Source: Comamonadaceae bacterium (GTDB lineage Bacteria; Pseudomonadota; Gammaproteobacteria; Burkholderiales; Burkholderiaceae_C). From it: a stretch of DNA of 64,000 bases. The DNA is taken from the NCBI GenBank assembly GCA_947478725.1, contig CANJWZ010000009.1:41353-105352 (forward strand), given 5' to 3'. The notes under the pieces were generated by a model. It was not told where the DNA came from and did no database searches. It saw nothing but the letters and a program-made list of their open reading frames with translations. Positions 35,750 to 44,841 of this stretch are shown here, piece after piece. The position numbers and the translations under genes were made by a program. Numbering within the stretch: the stretch's first letter is position 1; the number at the start of each line of letters is the position of its first letter.

Positions 35750-37759
35750 ATGAACGCCCTGGAACTAACCCTGCTGTACCTGCTGGCCGCGGTGGTGGGG
35801 GTGACGCTTTTTCGCTGGCTCAAGTTGCCGCCCATGCTGGGCTACCTGGCTGTCGGCGTGGCGATTGGTCCGCATGCGCTGGCGCTGTCCAAAAACGCGG
35901 ATGGTGTGCGCCATCTGGGCGAGTTTGGCGTGGTGTTTTTGATGTTCGTGATCGGACTTGAATTTAACCTGCCCAAGCTCAGGTCCATGCGCCGTCATGT
36001 GTTTGGTCTGGGGCTGCTTCAGGTGGTGCTGACGATCATGCTGGCCACGCTGGGCTCGCTGTTTTTGACCGTCCTGGCACCCACGCTGTGGAAGATGCCC
36101 TGGCAGACGGCTTTGGCCTTGTCGGGCGCCATGGCCATGAGCAGCACCGCGATTGTGGTCAAGCTGCTGGCTGACCGAATCGAGATGGAATCCGAACATG
36201 GCAAGCGCATCATGGGTGTGCTGCTGTTTCAGGACCTGGCCGTGGTGCCACTGCTGGTGCTGATCCCCGCCCTCGGTTCATCGCCCGACAAATTGTTGAC
36301 GGCGCTGGCAGTGGCAGGCCTGAAAGCTGCCGTGCTGGTGGGGCTGCTGTTGGCCGGCGGCCAGCGCGTGATGCGCTGGTGGCTGACGATTGTGGCCAGG
36401 CGCAAAAGCGAAGAGCTGTTTGTCTTGAACCTGCTGTTGGTGACGCTGGCGCTGGCCTGGCTGACCGAGCTGGCGGGCCTGAGCCTGGCGCTGGGCGCTT
36501 TTATCGCTGGCATGCTGATTTCTGAAACCGAGTTCAAGCACCAGGTCGAGACCGACATCCGGCCTTTCCACGACGTGCTGCTGGGCTTGTTTTTCATCAG
36601 CATCGGCATGCTGCTGGACTGGTACATCGTGCTGGAGCGCTGGCCCCTCGTGCTGATGTTGGCCACCTTGCCGGTGCTGTTCAAGCTGCTGCTGGTCACC
36701 GGGCTGGCGCAGGCACTGGGTGCCACCACCGGCGTGGCGCTGCGCACCGGCCTTTACCTGGCCCAAGCCGGTGAGTTTGGCTTTGTGCTGCTGACCCTGA
36801 GCACTGAAAACCGGCTGGTGCCGCCCGATTTGCTGAATCCGATTTTGGCCAGCATGGTGCTTTCCATGCTGGCCACGCCATTTATTGTTTTGTACAGCAA
36901 CCGCATCGTGATGAAGCTGGTTGCCAGTGAATGGCTGCAGCAGTCCCTGCAAATGACCAGCATTGCGCGCAAGTCCATCAACACCAGCAAGCACGTCATC
37001 ATTTGTGGCTATGGCCGCTGCGGCCAAAACCTGGGCCACATGCTGGACCAAGAGGGCATCCAGTACATGGCGCTTGACCTTGACCCGGACCGCGTGCGCC
37101 AAGCGGCAGCTGCCGGTGATTCGGTGGTGTTTGGCGATGCGGTGCGCCTGCAGGCGCTGATGGCCGCAGGCCTGGCACGCGCCAGCGCCGTGGTGGTGAC
37201 TTACCTGGACACCGCCAGCGCACTGAAGGTGCTGGCCAATGTGCGTGCCCACGCCCCCACCGTGCCCGTGATTGTGCGCACGGTCGATGACCATGACCTG
37301 GAAAAATTGCAGGCCGCAGGCGCCACCGAAGTCGTGCCCGAAGCGATTGAAGGCAGCCTGATGCTGGCCAGCCACGCGCTGGCCCTGGTGGGTGTGCCGA
37401 TGCGCCGCGTGATACGGGTGGTGCAAGACCAGCGCGACAAGCGTTACAACCTGCTGCGCGGCTACTTTCGCGGGGCCGACGACGACACGGCAGATGAACA
37501 GGACGAGGAGCGCCTGTCGCCAGTCACGCTGCCGCTGGCCAGCCAATCAGCGGGCATGCCACTTGAATCGCTGATGCTGCACCGCACCGGCGTGCGCGTG
37601 GTCAGCCTGCGCCGAAGCGACGGCAAGACGCTGGAGCCTGACGGCAACACGGTACTTGAAGGCGGTGACACGCTGGTGCTGTCTGGCAAACCCGAGGCCC
37701 TGGCGCTGGCTGAAGAACGGCTGCTGAGCGCTCGCAGCACCAAGGCCGGCAAAAGTTGA
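35750..37759 (+). CDS. CPA2 monovalent cation:proton antiporter (KefB-like)
   Basis: A 669-residue protein. Residues 1-385 hold about twelve membrane helices of the Na+/H+ exchanger type, with SGAMAMSSTAIVVKLLAD and LALGAFIAGMLISETEFKHQ. Residues 420-535 are a TrkA-N (KTN) NAD-binding domain: KHVIICGYGRCGQNLGHMLD. The end is TrkA-C-like (LMLHRTGVRVVSLRRSDGKT). This is the KefB/KefC or Ybal layout of potassium efflux systems. Ligand (glutathione or NADH) cannot be read. A histidine phosphatase gene follows by 15 nt and may be co-transcribed. Confidence 0.92.
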   Translation: MNALELTLLYLLAAVVGVTLFRWLKLPPMLGYLAVGVAIGPHALALSKNADGVRHLGEFGVVFLMFVIGLEFNLPKLRSMRRHVFGLGLLQVVLTIMLATLGSLFLTVLAPTLWKMPWQTALALSGAMAMSSTAIVVKLLADRIEMESEHGKRIMGVLLFQDLAVVPLLVLIPALGSSPDKLLTALAVAGLKAAVLVGLLLAGGQRVMRWWLTIVARRKSEELFVLNLLLVTLALAWLTELAGLSLALGAFIAGMLISETEFKHQVETDIRPFHDVLLGLFFISIGMLLDWYIVLERWPLVLMLATLPVLFKLLLVTGLAQALGATTGVALRTGLYLAQAGEFGFVLLTLSTENRLVPPDLLNPILASMVLSMLATPFIVLYSNRIVMKLVASEWLQQSLQMTSIARKSINTSKHVIICGYGRCGQNLGHMLDQEGIQYMALDLDPDRVRQAAAAGDSVVFGDAVRLQALMAAGLARASAVVVTYLDTASALKVLANVRAHAPTVPVIVRTVDDHDLEKLQAAGATEVVPEAIEGSLMLASHALALVGVPMRRVIRVVQDQRDKRYNLLRGYFRGADDDTADEQDEERLSPVTLPLASQSAGMPLESLMLHRTGVRVVSLRRSDGKTLEPDGNTVLEGGDTLVLSGKPEALALAEERLLSARSTKAGKS

Positions 37760-37774
37760 AAGGAGCCCTTTGTG

Positions 37775-38338
37775 ATGAATCGACGACAAACGCTGCAAAT
37801 GATGGCGCTGGTCAGTGGCCATAACGCCCTGCCCCTGCTGGCGGCCACGCCTGCCCTGGCCGCGCTGCTCCGAGCGGGCAACTGCGCGCTGGTGATGCGC
37901 CATGCACAGACAACAGCAGGAATAGGCGATCCGCCCAACTTCAAACTGGACCAGTGCAGCACCCAGCGTAATTTGAGCGACGAAGGCCGCGCCCAGGCTG
38001 TGCGCATCGGCCAGTGGTTCAAGGCCAACCAGCTGCAGCCACGAAGCGTGCAAACCAGCCCCTGGTGCCGCTGCAAAGACACCGCCGAGCTGGCTTTTGG
38101 CAAATACACCGAACTCGGCGCACTGGCTTCGACCTTTGACAACAACCGGGTCCATCAGGACACCCAAACCCAGGCCCTGCGCACGCGGCTTGCTGTCATC
38201 CCGGCGGGCCAGTTTGAAGTCTGGGTCACGCACCAGGTCAATATCAGCGCCTTGACCGGCGAGCCCACCAGCATGGGCGAAGCCCTGATCGTCAACAACC
38301 AGGTCAGGGTACTGGGGCGAATGGCGTTTGCGGCTTGA
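37775..38338 (+). CDS. Histidine phosphatase family protein, exported
   Basis: A 187-residue protein. ATG 37775 has an AAGGAG site 9 nt upstream. An N-terminal twin-arginine-like signal reads MNRRQTLQMMALVSGHNALP, so export is likely. The phosphatase motif is LVMRHAQTT (the catalytic His in RHA, where RHG is commoner). A second conserved His is in VWVTHQVNISALTG. Known members include phosphoglycerate mutase relatives and broad phosphatases. It follows the KefB-like gene closely, but a functional link is not shown. Confidence 0.85.
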   Translation: MNRRQTLQMMALVSGHNALPLLAATPALAALLRAGNCALVMRHAQTTAGIGDPPNFKLDQCSTQRNLSDEGRAQAVRIGQWFKANQLQPRSVQTSPWCRCKDTAELAFGKYTELGALASTFDNNRVHQDTQTQALRTRLAVIPAGQFEVWVTHQVNISALTGEPTSMGEALIVNNQVRVLGRMAFAA

Positions 38339-38354
38339 CTTAGGGCGGGTAAAT

Positions 38355-38404
38355 GCTATTGAATCAATAGCTACTCACCCAGGTATCTATTGGCCTGCAG
38401 GCAC
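38355..38404 (+). repeat. Degenerate interspersed repeat (ATTGG family), copy 3, with hairpin
   Basis: A small hairpin GCTATTG-AAT-CAATAGC (38355-38371) runs into ATAGCTACTCACCCAGGTAT and CTATTGGCCTGCAGGC. From ATAGCT (38367) onwards it shares about two thirds of positions with copy 2. It lies between two convergent genes. Confidence 0.5.
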
Positions 38405-38410
38405 TCAACA

Positions 38411-39766
38411 TCAGGCGTGTTGCCCAATAGCGTCTGCCAGCACATTGACGATGCGGTCGATGTGCTCTTTTTCGACAATATAGGGCGGGCACACCACCAG
38501 GTTTTCACCGGCTGGCCGCACCAGCACGCCGTGGTGGTAGCAGGTCATGAAGATATCAAAAGCGCGTTTGCCGGGTGTGCCGGCAATCGGTGACAACTCA
38601 ACCGCACCAGCCAGGCCCAGGGTGCGGATGCCGACGACGTTCGGCAAACCCATCAAGGCGCTGTGCATGGCATCGCCCAGCACTTTGCCCATCTGGCCTG
38701 CGCGTTCAAACAGCTTTTCTTGCTTGAACAGTTCAAGCGTGGCGATGGCCGCTGCGCAGGCCACCGGGTGACCGGAGTAGGTGTAGCCATGGAAAAACTC
38801 GATCGCATGCTCTGGCGCGTTTGAATGGGCACCCATCATGGTGTCGTAAATCCGGTCAGAGCAAATCACACCGCCCAGCGGAATCACGCCGTTGGTCACG
38901 CACTTGGCAAAGTTCAGCATGTCGGGCACCACGCCGTAAAAGTCCGCCCCAAAGTTGCAGCCCAGCCGGCCAAAGCCGGTGATCACCTCGTCAAAAATCA
39001 GCAAAATGCCGTGCTTGTTGCAAATCTCGCGCAGCCGCTTGACGTAGCCTTGCGGCGGCAAATACCAGCCTGCGCTGCCTGATATCGGCTCAATGATGAT
39101 GGCGGCAATATTGCTGGGGTCATGCAGCGGCAAGATTCGGTTTTCAAGTTCGGCCAGCAGGTCTTCTGTCCATACCGGCTCTTCGCCATGGATGTAGGCA
39201 TGACCGGCATGTTCAGGGTGCAGCGGGTCATGGATAAACCGCATGTGGTCTACCCGAGGCAGCAAGGCCGTGCCGTAAGCCTTGCGGTTGGCCGGTATAC
39301 CGCCCACACTCATGCCGCCAAAGCCCACGCCGTGATAGCCGCGCTCGCGACCGATGAACACATTGCGGTGGCCCTCGCCGCGTGCGCGGTGGTAGGCCAG
39401 CGCCACCTTGAGCGATGTGTCGGCCGCCTCGCTGCCAGAGTTGCAAAACAGCACCTTGTTCAGGTCGCCCGGCGCCATGGCGGCAATCATCTCGGCAGCC
39501 ACAAAGGCCTGGTCGTTGCTGGCCTGAAAGGCGGTGGCGTAGTCGAGCGTGTCGAGCTGCTTTTTGATGGCCTCGTTGATGGGCTTTCGGTTGTGCCCTG
39601 CGGCCACACACCACAGGCTGGAAATTCCATCGATCACCTGCTTGCCGTCATGGGTGGTGAACATCATGCCGTCGGCAGCGACAAACACGCGCGGGTCTTT
39701 GGCAAAGCTGCGGTTCGGGGTAAACGGCAACCACTGGTGGTCCATGTTGAAGGTTTGGTAAGCCAT
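38411..39766 (-). CDS. Class III aminotransferase (omega-amino acid:pyruvate transaminase type)
   Basis: A 451-residue PLP-dependent transaminase. NSGSEAADTSLKVALAYHRA binds the cofactor phosphate, IFDEVITGFGRLG carries the PLP-pyridine Asp, and NFAKCVTNGVIPLGGVICSD holds the Schiff-base Lys. The length and MDHQWLPFTPNRSF start are typical of omega-amino acid:pyruvate transaminases, which act on beta-alanine, 4-aminobutyrate or amines. Exact specificity is inference. It diverges from purU and is convergent with the phosphatase gene. Intact. Confidence 0.92.
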   Translation of the reverse strand: MAYQTFNMDHQWLPFTPNRSFAKDPRVFVAADGMMFTTHDGKQVIDGISSLWCVAAGHNRKPINEAIKKQLDTLDYATAFQASNDQAFVAAEMIAAMAPGDLNKVLFCNSGSEAADTSLKVALAYHRARGEGHRNVFIGRERGYHGVGFGGMSVGGIPANRKAYGTALLPRVDHMRFIHDPLHPEHAGHAYIHGEEPVWTEDLLAELENRILPLHDPSNIAAIIIEPISGSAGWYLPPQGYVKRLREICNKHGILLIFDEVITGFGRLGCNFGADFYGVVPDMLNFAKCVTNGVIPLGGVICSDRIYDTMMGAHSNAPEHAIEFFHGYTYSGHPVACAAAIATLELFKQEKLFERAGQMGKVLGDAMHSALMGLPNVVGIRTLGLAGAVELSPIAGTPGKRAFDIFMTCYHHGVLVRPAGENLVVCPPYIVEKEHIDRIVNVLADAIGQHA

Positions 39767-39840
39767 GCGGATCTCCTGTGGGAATTGAGCTATTTTGTCA
39801 CTGCACGACGCGCGCTTTGACCTGCGACAATTCCAGCACT

Positions 39841-40689
39841 ATGAACCACGCTTTTATTCTTACCCTGTCCTGCCCTGACCGCATGGGCATCGTTCACGCT
39901 GTTTCGGGCTTTTTGATGGAACGCAACGGCAACATTGAAGAGGCCGCGCAGTACAGCGACCCGGCCACGGGTCTGTTTTTCATGCGGGTGCAGTTTGCGT
40001 GTGACCAGTTGACCCATGACGAACTCAAAACCCAACTTGCCGCGTTTGCTGAACCGTTTGCCATGAACTGGAAGCTGCATTCCACCCAAGACGCGATGCG
40101 TACCGTCATCATGGTCAGCCGAGACGGGCATTGCCTGAATGACATTTTGTTCCGCTGGAAGTCTGGCCTGCTGCCGATTGACGTGCGCGCCATCATCAGC
40201 AACCACCGCGACTTTTACCAGCTGGCGGCCAGCTACAACGTGCCGTTTCACCACATCACCGTCAGCGCTGATACAAAAGCACAGGCCGAAGCCAAGCAAC
40301 TCGAGATCATTGACAGCGAAGGCGCGGAACTCGTCGTGCTGGCACGCTACATGCAGGTGCTGAGCAACAACCTGTGCAAAAAGCTCTCCAGCCGGGCGAT
40401 CAACATTCACCACAGCATGTTGCCCAGCTTCAAGGGTGCCAAGCCGTATCACCAAGCCCACGTTCGCGGTGTCAAGGTCATTGGCGCTACCGCGCATTAC
40501 GTGACGGCCGACCTCGACGAAGGCCCGATCATCGAACAGGACGTGACGCGGGTAGACCACAAAGAAACAGTAGAAAACCTGACCGCGCGCGGCAAAGACA
40601 CCGAGAGCCGCGTGCTGGCGCAGGCGGTGAAGTGGCACAGCGAACATCGTGTTTTACTCAATGGGCACAAGACCGTGGTGTTTAAGTGA
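39841..40689 (+). CDS. purU: Formyltetrahydrofolate deformylase
   Basis: A 282-residue deformylase from ATG 39841. An N-terminal ACT domain (FILTLSCPDRMGIVHAVSGF) precedes the formyltransferase-type catalytic domain: INIHHSMLPSFKGAKPYHQA with the catalytic His, and ATAHYVTADLDEGPIIEQDV with the catalytic Asp. It releases formate from 10-formyl-THF, balancing the folate pool. It opposes the reaction of Fhs at 25266. It is followed by a GC-rich multi-hairpin repeat and then a LysR gene in the same direction. Confidence 0.95.
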   Translation: MNHAFILTLSCPDRMGIVHAVSGFLMERNGNIEEAAQYSDPATGLFFMRVQFACDQLTHDELKTQLAAFAEPFAMNWKLHSTQDAMRTVIMVSRDGHCLNDILFRWKSGLLPIDVRAIISNHRDFYQLAASYNVPFHHITVSADTKAQAEAKQLEIIDSEGAELVVLARYMQVLSNNLCKKLSSRAINIHHSMLPSFKGAKPYHQAHVRGVKVIGATAHYVTADLDEGPIIEQDVTRVDHKETVENLTARGKDTESRVLAQAVKWHSEHRVLLNGHKTVVFK

Positions 40690-40775
40690 CCCCCCGAAAC
40701 GCCTGCGGCGTCTCCCCCCAGGGGGCGGCCACCAGCGGCCCGGCACAGCCGGTTCCGCGGCGGCCACTTGATAAG
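40690..40775 (+). repeat. GC-rich multi-hairpin intergenic repeat
   Basis: Successive inverted repeats are visible: TCCCCCCAGGGGGC, GGCCACCAGCGGCC and CCGGCACAGCCGG. The order resembles an extragenic palindromic repeat I recall from many Comamonadaceae genomes. It fills the purU to LysR gap and may act as an mRNA stabiliser or terminator. No other full copy was seen in this window. Confidence 0.55.
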
Positions 40776-40785
40776 AAGCACTGCC

Positions 40786-41682
40786 ATGACCACACGTATT
40801 CCGCCCATCCAGTGCCTGCTGACGTTTGAAACGCTGGCGCGGCTGCGCAGCGTGACGCAGGCGGCTGAAGAGTTGTGCGTCACGCCCAGCGCGGTGAGCC
40901 ACCGCGTCAAACAGCTGGAGCAAATCATTGGCACCAAGCTGTTTGGCCGGGCTGATTTTTCATTGACCACTGAGGGCAGCGAGTACCTGGCGCATGTGCG
41001 CGACGGGCTGGCCACGCTGCAAAAATTTCCGGGCCCGGCTGGGCAAAGCGCCAACCCTGGCAAGCGCAAGCTGCGGCTGGCCGTGACGCCCACTTTTGCC
41101 CGATCGATTCTGATACCGCGCCTGCGCCAGTTCACCGAAGCCTATCCCGAGATTGACCTGACACTGCAAGTGTCCATCCCCCTGCTGGATGTGGTGGCAG
41201 AAGACGCCGACCTGACGATCCGTTTTGGCACCGGGCGCTACGCCGACGTCGAGCATATTTGCCTGATGAAGGACGAGGTGACACTGCTCGCATCGCCGGC
41301 CTTTGTGCGCGACCATGGCCCATTTGAAACAGCGCAAGACATTGAAGGCGAAAACCTGCTGCGCTCGCCGCTGGAGCCGTGGCGCACCTGGTTTGCGGCC
41401 CAGCATCTGGACTGGCCTGAGCCCATGGAAGGCTCGCAATTCAATGATATTGGCCTGATGTGCGATGCCGCCGCTGCGGGCATGGGCATCGCGCTGATAA
41501 GGCTGAAGCTGGGCGCGCCCTGGTTAGACAATGGCGCATTGGTGCGGCTGGGTCACAACGCCGTGTACTCGGGCAACGTCCCCAGCCCGCATGCGCACTA
41601 CCTGTGCTGGCGCACTGGCACGATGGACAGATGGGAATGCGCCGCATTTGTGGAATGGCTGCGTAAAAGTCTGGGGTCTTGA
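40786..41682 (+). CDS. LysR-family regulator, GcvA-like
   Basis: A 298-residue regulator with an N-terminal winged helix (residues 8-66): FETLARLRSVTQAAEELCVT followed by PSAVSHRVKQLEQIIGTKLF. The effector domain contains FARSILIPRLRQFTEAYPEI. The GcvA/AmpR-like group controls glycine cleavage and related genes, but its target here is unknown. ATG 40786 was chosen with AAGAAG 8 nt upstream. It is co-directional with purU and glcD. A hairpin follows its stop codon. Confidence 0.9.
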   Translation: MTTRIPPIQCLLTFETLARLRSVTQAAEELCVTPSAVSHRVKQLEQIIGTKLFGRADFSLTTEGSEYLAHVRDGLATLQKFPGPAGQSANPGKRKLRLAVTPTFARSILIPRLRQFTEAYPEIDLTLQVSIPLLDVVAEDADLTIRFGTGRYADVEHICLMKDEVTLLASPAFVRDHGPFETAQDIEGENLLRSPLEPWRTWFAAQHLDWPEPMEGSQFNDIGLMCDAAAAGMGIALIRLKLGAPWLDNGALVRLGHNAVYSGNVPSPHAHYLCWRTGTMDRWECAAFVEWLRKSLGS

Positions 41683-41683
41683 G

Positions 41684-41706
41684 GCCGGGTTTCATGCCCG
41701 GCGTTA
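41684..41706 (+). terminator. Hairpin terminator after the GcvA-like gene
   Basis: GCCGGG (41684-41689) pairs with CCCGGC (41697-41702) around a TTTCATG loop just after the stop codon. The following GTTAAATTTC is only weakly T-rich, so termination may be partial. Confidence 0.45.
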
Positions 41707-41767
41707 AATTTCTTCAACTCCACAAGTCAGTGATGGACTAAAGTCAGGGTTCAACAGGAATCTGACC

Positions 41768-43270
41768 ATGAATGCACCCCTGACAGCAGAGCAGCAATTT
41801 TCAATGGAACGCGCCGAGCGGCAAGCACGGGTGGTGCGCGAGCTGCAAGCCATTGTGCCGGCCCATGCGCTGCTGTGGAATAACGAAGACACCACGCCAT
41901 ATGAATGCGATGGCCTGACGGCCTACCGTCAGCGCCCGCTGGTGGTGGTGTTGCCAGAAACCTATGCGCAAATCCAGGCTGTTCTTAAAACTTGCCACGC
42001 GCTGGATGTGCCTGTGGTGGCGCGCGGTGCAGGCACCGGCCTGTCAGGTGGGGCGATGCCGCACAAGCTGGGCGTGACGCTGTCGCTGGCCAAATTCAAC
42101 AAAATTTTGAAGCTGGACCCCTTGAGCCGTACCGCTGTGGTGCAAGGCGGCGTGCGTAACCTGGCCATCTCTGAAGCCGCCGCGCCTTACGGCTTGTACT
42201 ACGCCCCCGACCCATCAAGCCAGATTGCCTGCACCATTGGCGGCAATGTGGCCGAGAACTCGGGCGGTGTGCATTGCCTGAAATATGGCTTGACGGTGCA
42301 CAACGTCATCAAGGTCAAGGGATTCACGATCGAGGGGGAAAGCGTTGAATTTGGCAGCGATGCGCTGGACGCGCCGGGCTACGACCTGCTCAGCATCGTC
42401 ATTGGCAGCGAGGGCATGCTGGCCATCACGACGGAGGTCACCGTCAAGCTGATCCCCAAGCCACAACTGGCACGCTGCATCATGGCCAGCTTTGACGACT
42501 TGCGCAAAGCCGGCGATGCAGTGGCGGCGGTGATTGCGGCAGGCATCATTCCGGCCGGGCTGGAGATGATGGACAAACCCATGACGGCGGCGGTTGAAGA
42601 CTTTGTACATGCCGGTTACGACCTGACAGCCGAAGCGATTTTGCTGTGCGAGAGCGACGGCACCGCAGAAGAAGTAGAAGAAGAAATTGGCCGCATGAGC
42701 GAGGTGCTCACACGTTGTGGCGCAACCGCGATTGCCGTCAGCCAGAGCGAAGCCGAGCGCCTGAAGTTCTGGTCAGGCCGCAAAAATGCTTTTCCGGCCA
42801 GCGGCCGCATGAGCCCCGACTACATGTGCATGGACTCAACCATTCCGCGCAAGCGCCTGGCCGATATTTTGCTGGCCATTGGCGAGATGGAAAAGAAGTA
42901 CCAGCTGCGCTGCGCCAATGTGTTTCATGCAGGTGATGGCAACCTGCATCCGCTGATCCTGTTTGATGCCAACGACGCCGACCAATTGCACCGATGCGAG
43001 CTGTTTGGCGCAGAGATTCTGGAAACCAGCGTGGCCATGGGCGGTACGGTGACGGGCGAGCATGGTGTGGGCGTGGAAAAGCTCAACTCCATGTGCGTGC
43101 AGTTTTCAAATGAAGAAAACGAGCAGATGTTTGGCGTCAAGCGCGCGTTTGACAGCAAGGGCTTGCTCAACCCAGGCAAGGTGATTCCCACGCTGAATCG
43201 CTGTGCTGAATACGGAAAAATGCTGGTGCGTGGCGGCAAGATGTCTCATCCTGATCTGCCGCGATTCTGA
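41768..43270 (+). CDS. glcD: FAD-linked 2-hydroxyacid oxidase/dehydrogenase (GlcD-like)
   Basis: A 500-residue PCMH-type flavoprotein. FAD-binding residues are VVARGAGTGLSGGAMPHKLG and the segment IACTIGGNVAENSGGVHCLK. The C-terminal FAD-linked oxidase domain includes FHAGDGNLHPLILFDAND and GTVTGEHGVGVEKLN, typical of GlcD and D-lactate dehydrogenase. It oxidises glycolate or D-lactate. glcE and glcF, the usual subunits, are absent, so it may act alone. Two CidA/LrgAB-type genes follow by 2 nt, and LrgA/LrgB relatives transport glycolate in plants. An operon is likely. Confidence 0.92.
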   Translation: MNAPLTAEQQFSMERAERQARVVRELQAIVPAHALLWNNEDTTPYECDGLTAYRQRPLVVVLPETYAQIQAVLKTCHALDVPVVARGAGTGLSGGAMPHKLGVTLSLAKFNKILKLDPLSRTAVVQGGVRNLAISEAAAPYGLYYAPDPSSQIACTIGGNVAENSGGVHCLKYGLTVHNVIKVKGFTIEGESVEFGSDALDAPGYDLLSIVIGSEGMLAITTEVTVKLIPKPQLARCIMASFDDLRKAGDAVAAVIAAGIIPAGLEMMDKPMTAAVEDFVHAGYDLTAEAILLCESDGTAEEVEEEIGRMSEVLTRCGATAIAVSQSEAERLKFWSGRKNAFPASGRMSPDYMCMDSTIPRKRLADILLAIGEMEKKYQLRCANVFHAGDGNLHPLILFDANDADQLHRCELFGAEILETSVAMGGTVTGEHGVGVEKLNSMCVQFSNEENEQMFGVKRAFDSKGLLNPGKVIPTLNRCAEYGKMLVRGGKMSHPDLPRF

Positions 43271-43272
43271 GC

Positions 43273-43641
43273 ATGAACGCCCTGCGCGGCCTCGCCTGCT
43301 TGCTGGTTTGCCAGTCCGTCGGTGAGCTGTTGGCGCGCGGCTTGACACTGCCTTTTCCCGGGCCGGTGGTGGGCATGCTGTTGCTGTTGCTGGTATTGCG
43401 TTGGCCCGTGGTTCGTGCGTCCGTCGGCCCGTGTGCAGACTTTTTACTGTCGCACCTGTCTTTGCTCTTTGTCCCGGTGGGCGTGGGCGTGATGACCCAT
43501 TTGTCGCTCGTCAACCAGTATGGCTTTCGCATGCTGCTGGTGATTGTGCTGTCGACACTGGTGGGTTTGGCTGTCACAGTGCTGAGCTTGTATGGACTCA
43601 ATAGAGCCAAAGACAACAAAAAAGGGCTAAGCGATGCCTAA
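43273..43641 (+). CDS. lrgA: CidA/LrgA-family membrane protein
   Basis: A 122-residue hydrophobic protein of four membrane helices with the CidA/LrgA signature: LVCQSVGELLARGLTLPFPG followed by PVVGMLLLLLVL. Such proteins were described as holin-like, but plant and bacterial LrgA/LrgB relatives carry glycolate or glycerate/pyruvate. The ATG comes 2 nt after the glcD stop, and its end overlaps lrgB by 8 nt. The co-transcribed oxidase makes a 2-hydroxyacid permease the better guess. Confidence 0.92.
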   Translation: MNALRGLACLLVCQSVGELLARGLTLPFPGPVVGMLLLLLVLRWPVVRASVGPCADFLLSHLSLLFVPVGVGVMTHLSLVNQYGFRMLLVIVLSTLVGLAVTVLSLYGLNRAKDNKKGLSDA

Positions 43642-44371
43642 GTTTGTCGAGCTTTGGGTCTACCTGTCCGCCACGCCCCTGTTTGGCTTGACCGCAACAC
43701 TGCTCGTTTATGTGCTTGCCCAAACCATCTACACGCGTCTTCATCAGGCACCGTGGGCCAACCCGGTGCTGTGGACAGTGCTGGTGCTGGCCGCAGGCTT
43801 GTTGCTTTCTGGCGTGCCCTATCCCACCTACTTTGCCGGTGCGCAGTTCATTCACTTTTTGCTTGGCCCCGCCGTGGTGGCACTGGCCTGGCCACTGTGG
43901 CAACGCCGCGCCGAATTGCGTCAGCGCTGGCCCGGGCTGCTCACAGCCGCCATGGCAGGCGGCCTGGCCGCGAGTGCTTCTGCCTGGCTGCTGGCATGGA
44001 CTGTTGGCTTGCCTGCCGAGGTGATGCTGTCACTGGTGCCCAAGTCAGTCACCGCGCCTGTAGCCATGGGCATCGCTGAAAAAATCGGCGGTATTCCCGC
44101 GCTGGCGGCGGTGTTTGCTGTCCTCACCGGGCTGGTCGGTGCGCTGGCCGGGAAATATCTGTTTGATGCCCTGCGCATCCCCATGACCCCCGCTGGCTGG
44201 GCTGCGCGTGGGTTTGCACTGGGCACTGCGGCGCACGGCATTGGCGCTGCCCGCGCCCTGCAGGTCAACGCCGATGCAGGGGCTTACGCGGCGCTGGCGC
44301 TTGGCCTGCAGGTGCTGCTGGCAGCACTGTTGATGCCGTTTTTGGTGCCACTTCTTTTGAAGTTTTTTTAA
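43634..44371 (+). CDS. lrgB: LrgB/CidB-family membrane protein
   Basis: A 245-residue membrane protein with several hydrophobic helices. LrgB features include FLLGPAVVALAWPLWQRR, then MLSLVPKSVTAPVAMGIAEK and a C-terminal GTAAHGIGAARALQV. It is the partner of LrgA, with which it makes a fused glycolate/glycerate translocator in chloroplasts. Start ATG 43634 lies 8 nt inside lrgA. Together with glcD it suggests uptake or release of a 2-hydroxyacid. Role in lysis is the older alternative. Confidence 0.93.
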   Translation: MPKFVELWVYLSATPLFGLTATLLVYVLAQTIYTRLHQAPWANPVLWTVLVLAAGLLLSGVPYPTYFAGAQFIHFLLGPAVVALAWPLWQRRAELRQRWPGLLTAAMAGGLAASASAWLLAWTVGLPAEVMLSLVPKSVTAPVAMGIAEKIGGIPALAAVFAVLTGLVGALAGKYLFDALRIPMTPAGWAARGFALGTAAHGIGAARALQVNADAGAYAALALGLQVLLAALLMPFLVPLLLKFF

Positions 44372-44379
44372 GCTGGGCC

Positions 44380-44688
44380 ATGACTTACCTGCTCAAGATT
44401 TTTTCTGCTGACGACGTGACCGAGACCGAACGCGCGCTTGCCGTCCAGCGGTTCCGCTCAGCGCTGGAGGAAACGCTAGGCGACGCTTCGCTGGTAATGC
44501 CCTGCTACCACGCGTATCAAAAGCTTTTTCAGCAGCACGGCGAGCAACCACGCCCCTGGCCGATCTCGGCGTCAGAGCAACTGCTGGCCGAGCAATGGGA
44601 AGCCGCTGAACTGGCAGCAACACATGCTGCTTTTGGTGTGAACCGTTATCTGGGCGATGCCGATTTTGAAATTCAGCCGGCAGGTTGA
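44380..44688 (+). CDS. Small hypothetical protein
   Basis: A 102-residue protein 8 nt downstream of lrgB, so probably in the same transcript. The sequence (MTYLLKIFSADDVTETERAL, then FGVNRYLGDADFEIQPAG) looks folded, acidic and cytoplasmic, without signal or membrane segments. It shares no family I recognise. Ribosome binding site is not strong. Its end precedes 150 nt without genes before a convergent LysR gene. Function unknown, possibly tied to glcD-lrgAB. Confidence 0.7.
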   Translation: MTYLLKIFSADDVTETERALAVQRFRSALEETLGDASLVMPCYHAYQKLFQQHGEQPRPWPISASEQLLAEQWEAAELAATHAAFGVNRYLGDADFEIQPAG

Positions 44689-44841
44689 TGCTCAAAACGA
44701 CAAGCGGTCTTTGCATAAGGTCTCATTTTCTACAACCAATTGCAATAAATGACGAGGCGTAAGGGGTGGATTTTTTCTCACGCGTTTGTGGTGATGCTTG
44801 AGCGCCTACCCAATGACGCACTCGAAGCATCAGACAAGTCT

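Noticed and set aside
36278..37546. 422-codon minus-strand frame opposite the KefB-like gene
   Set aside because: Gln/His-rich translation of the complementary strand of a clear antiporter gene; no motif.
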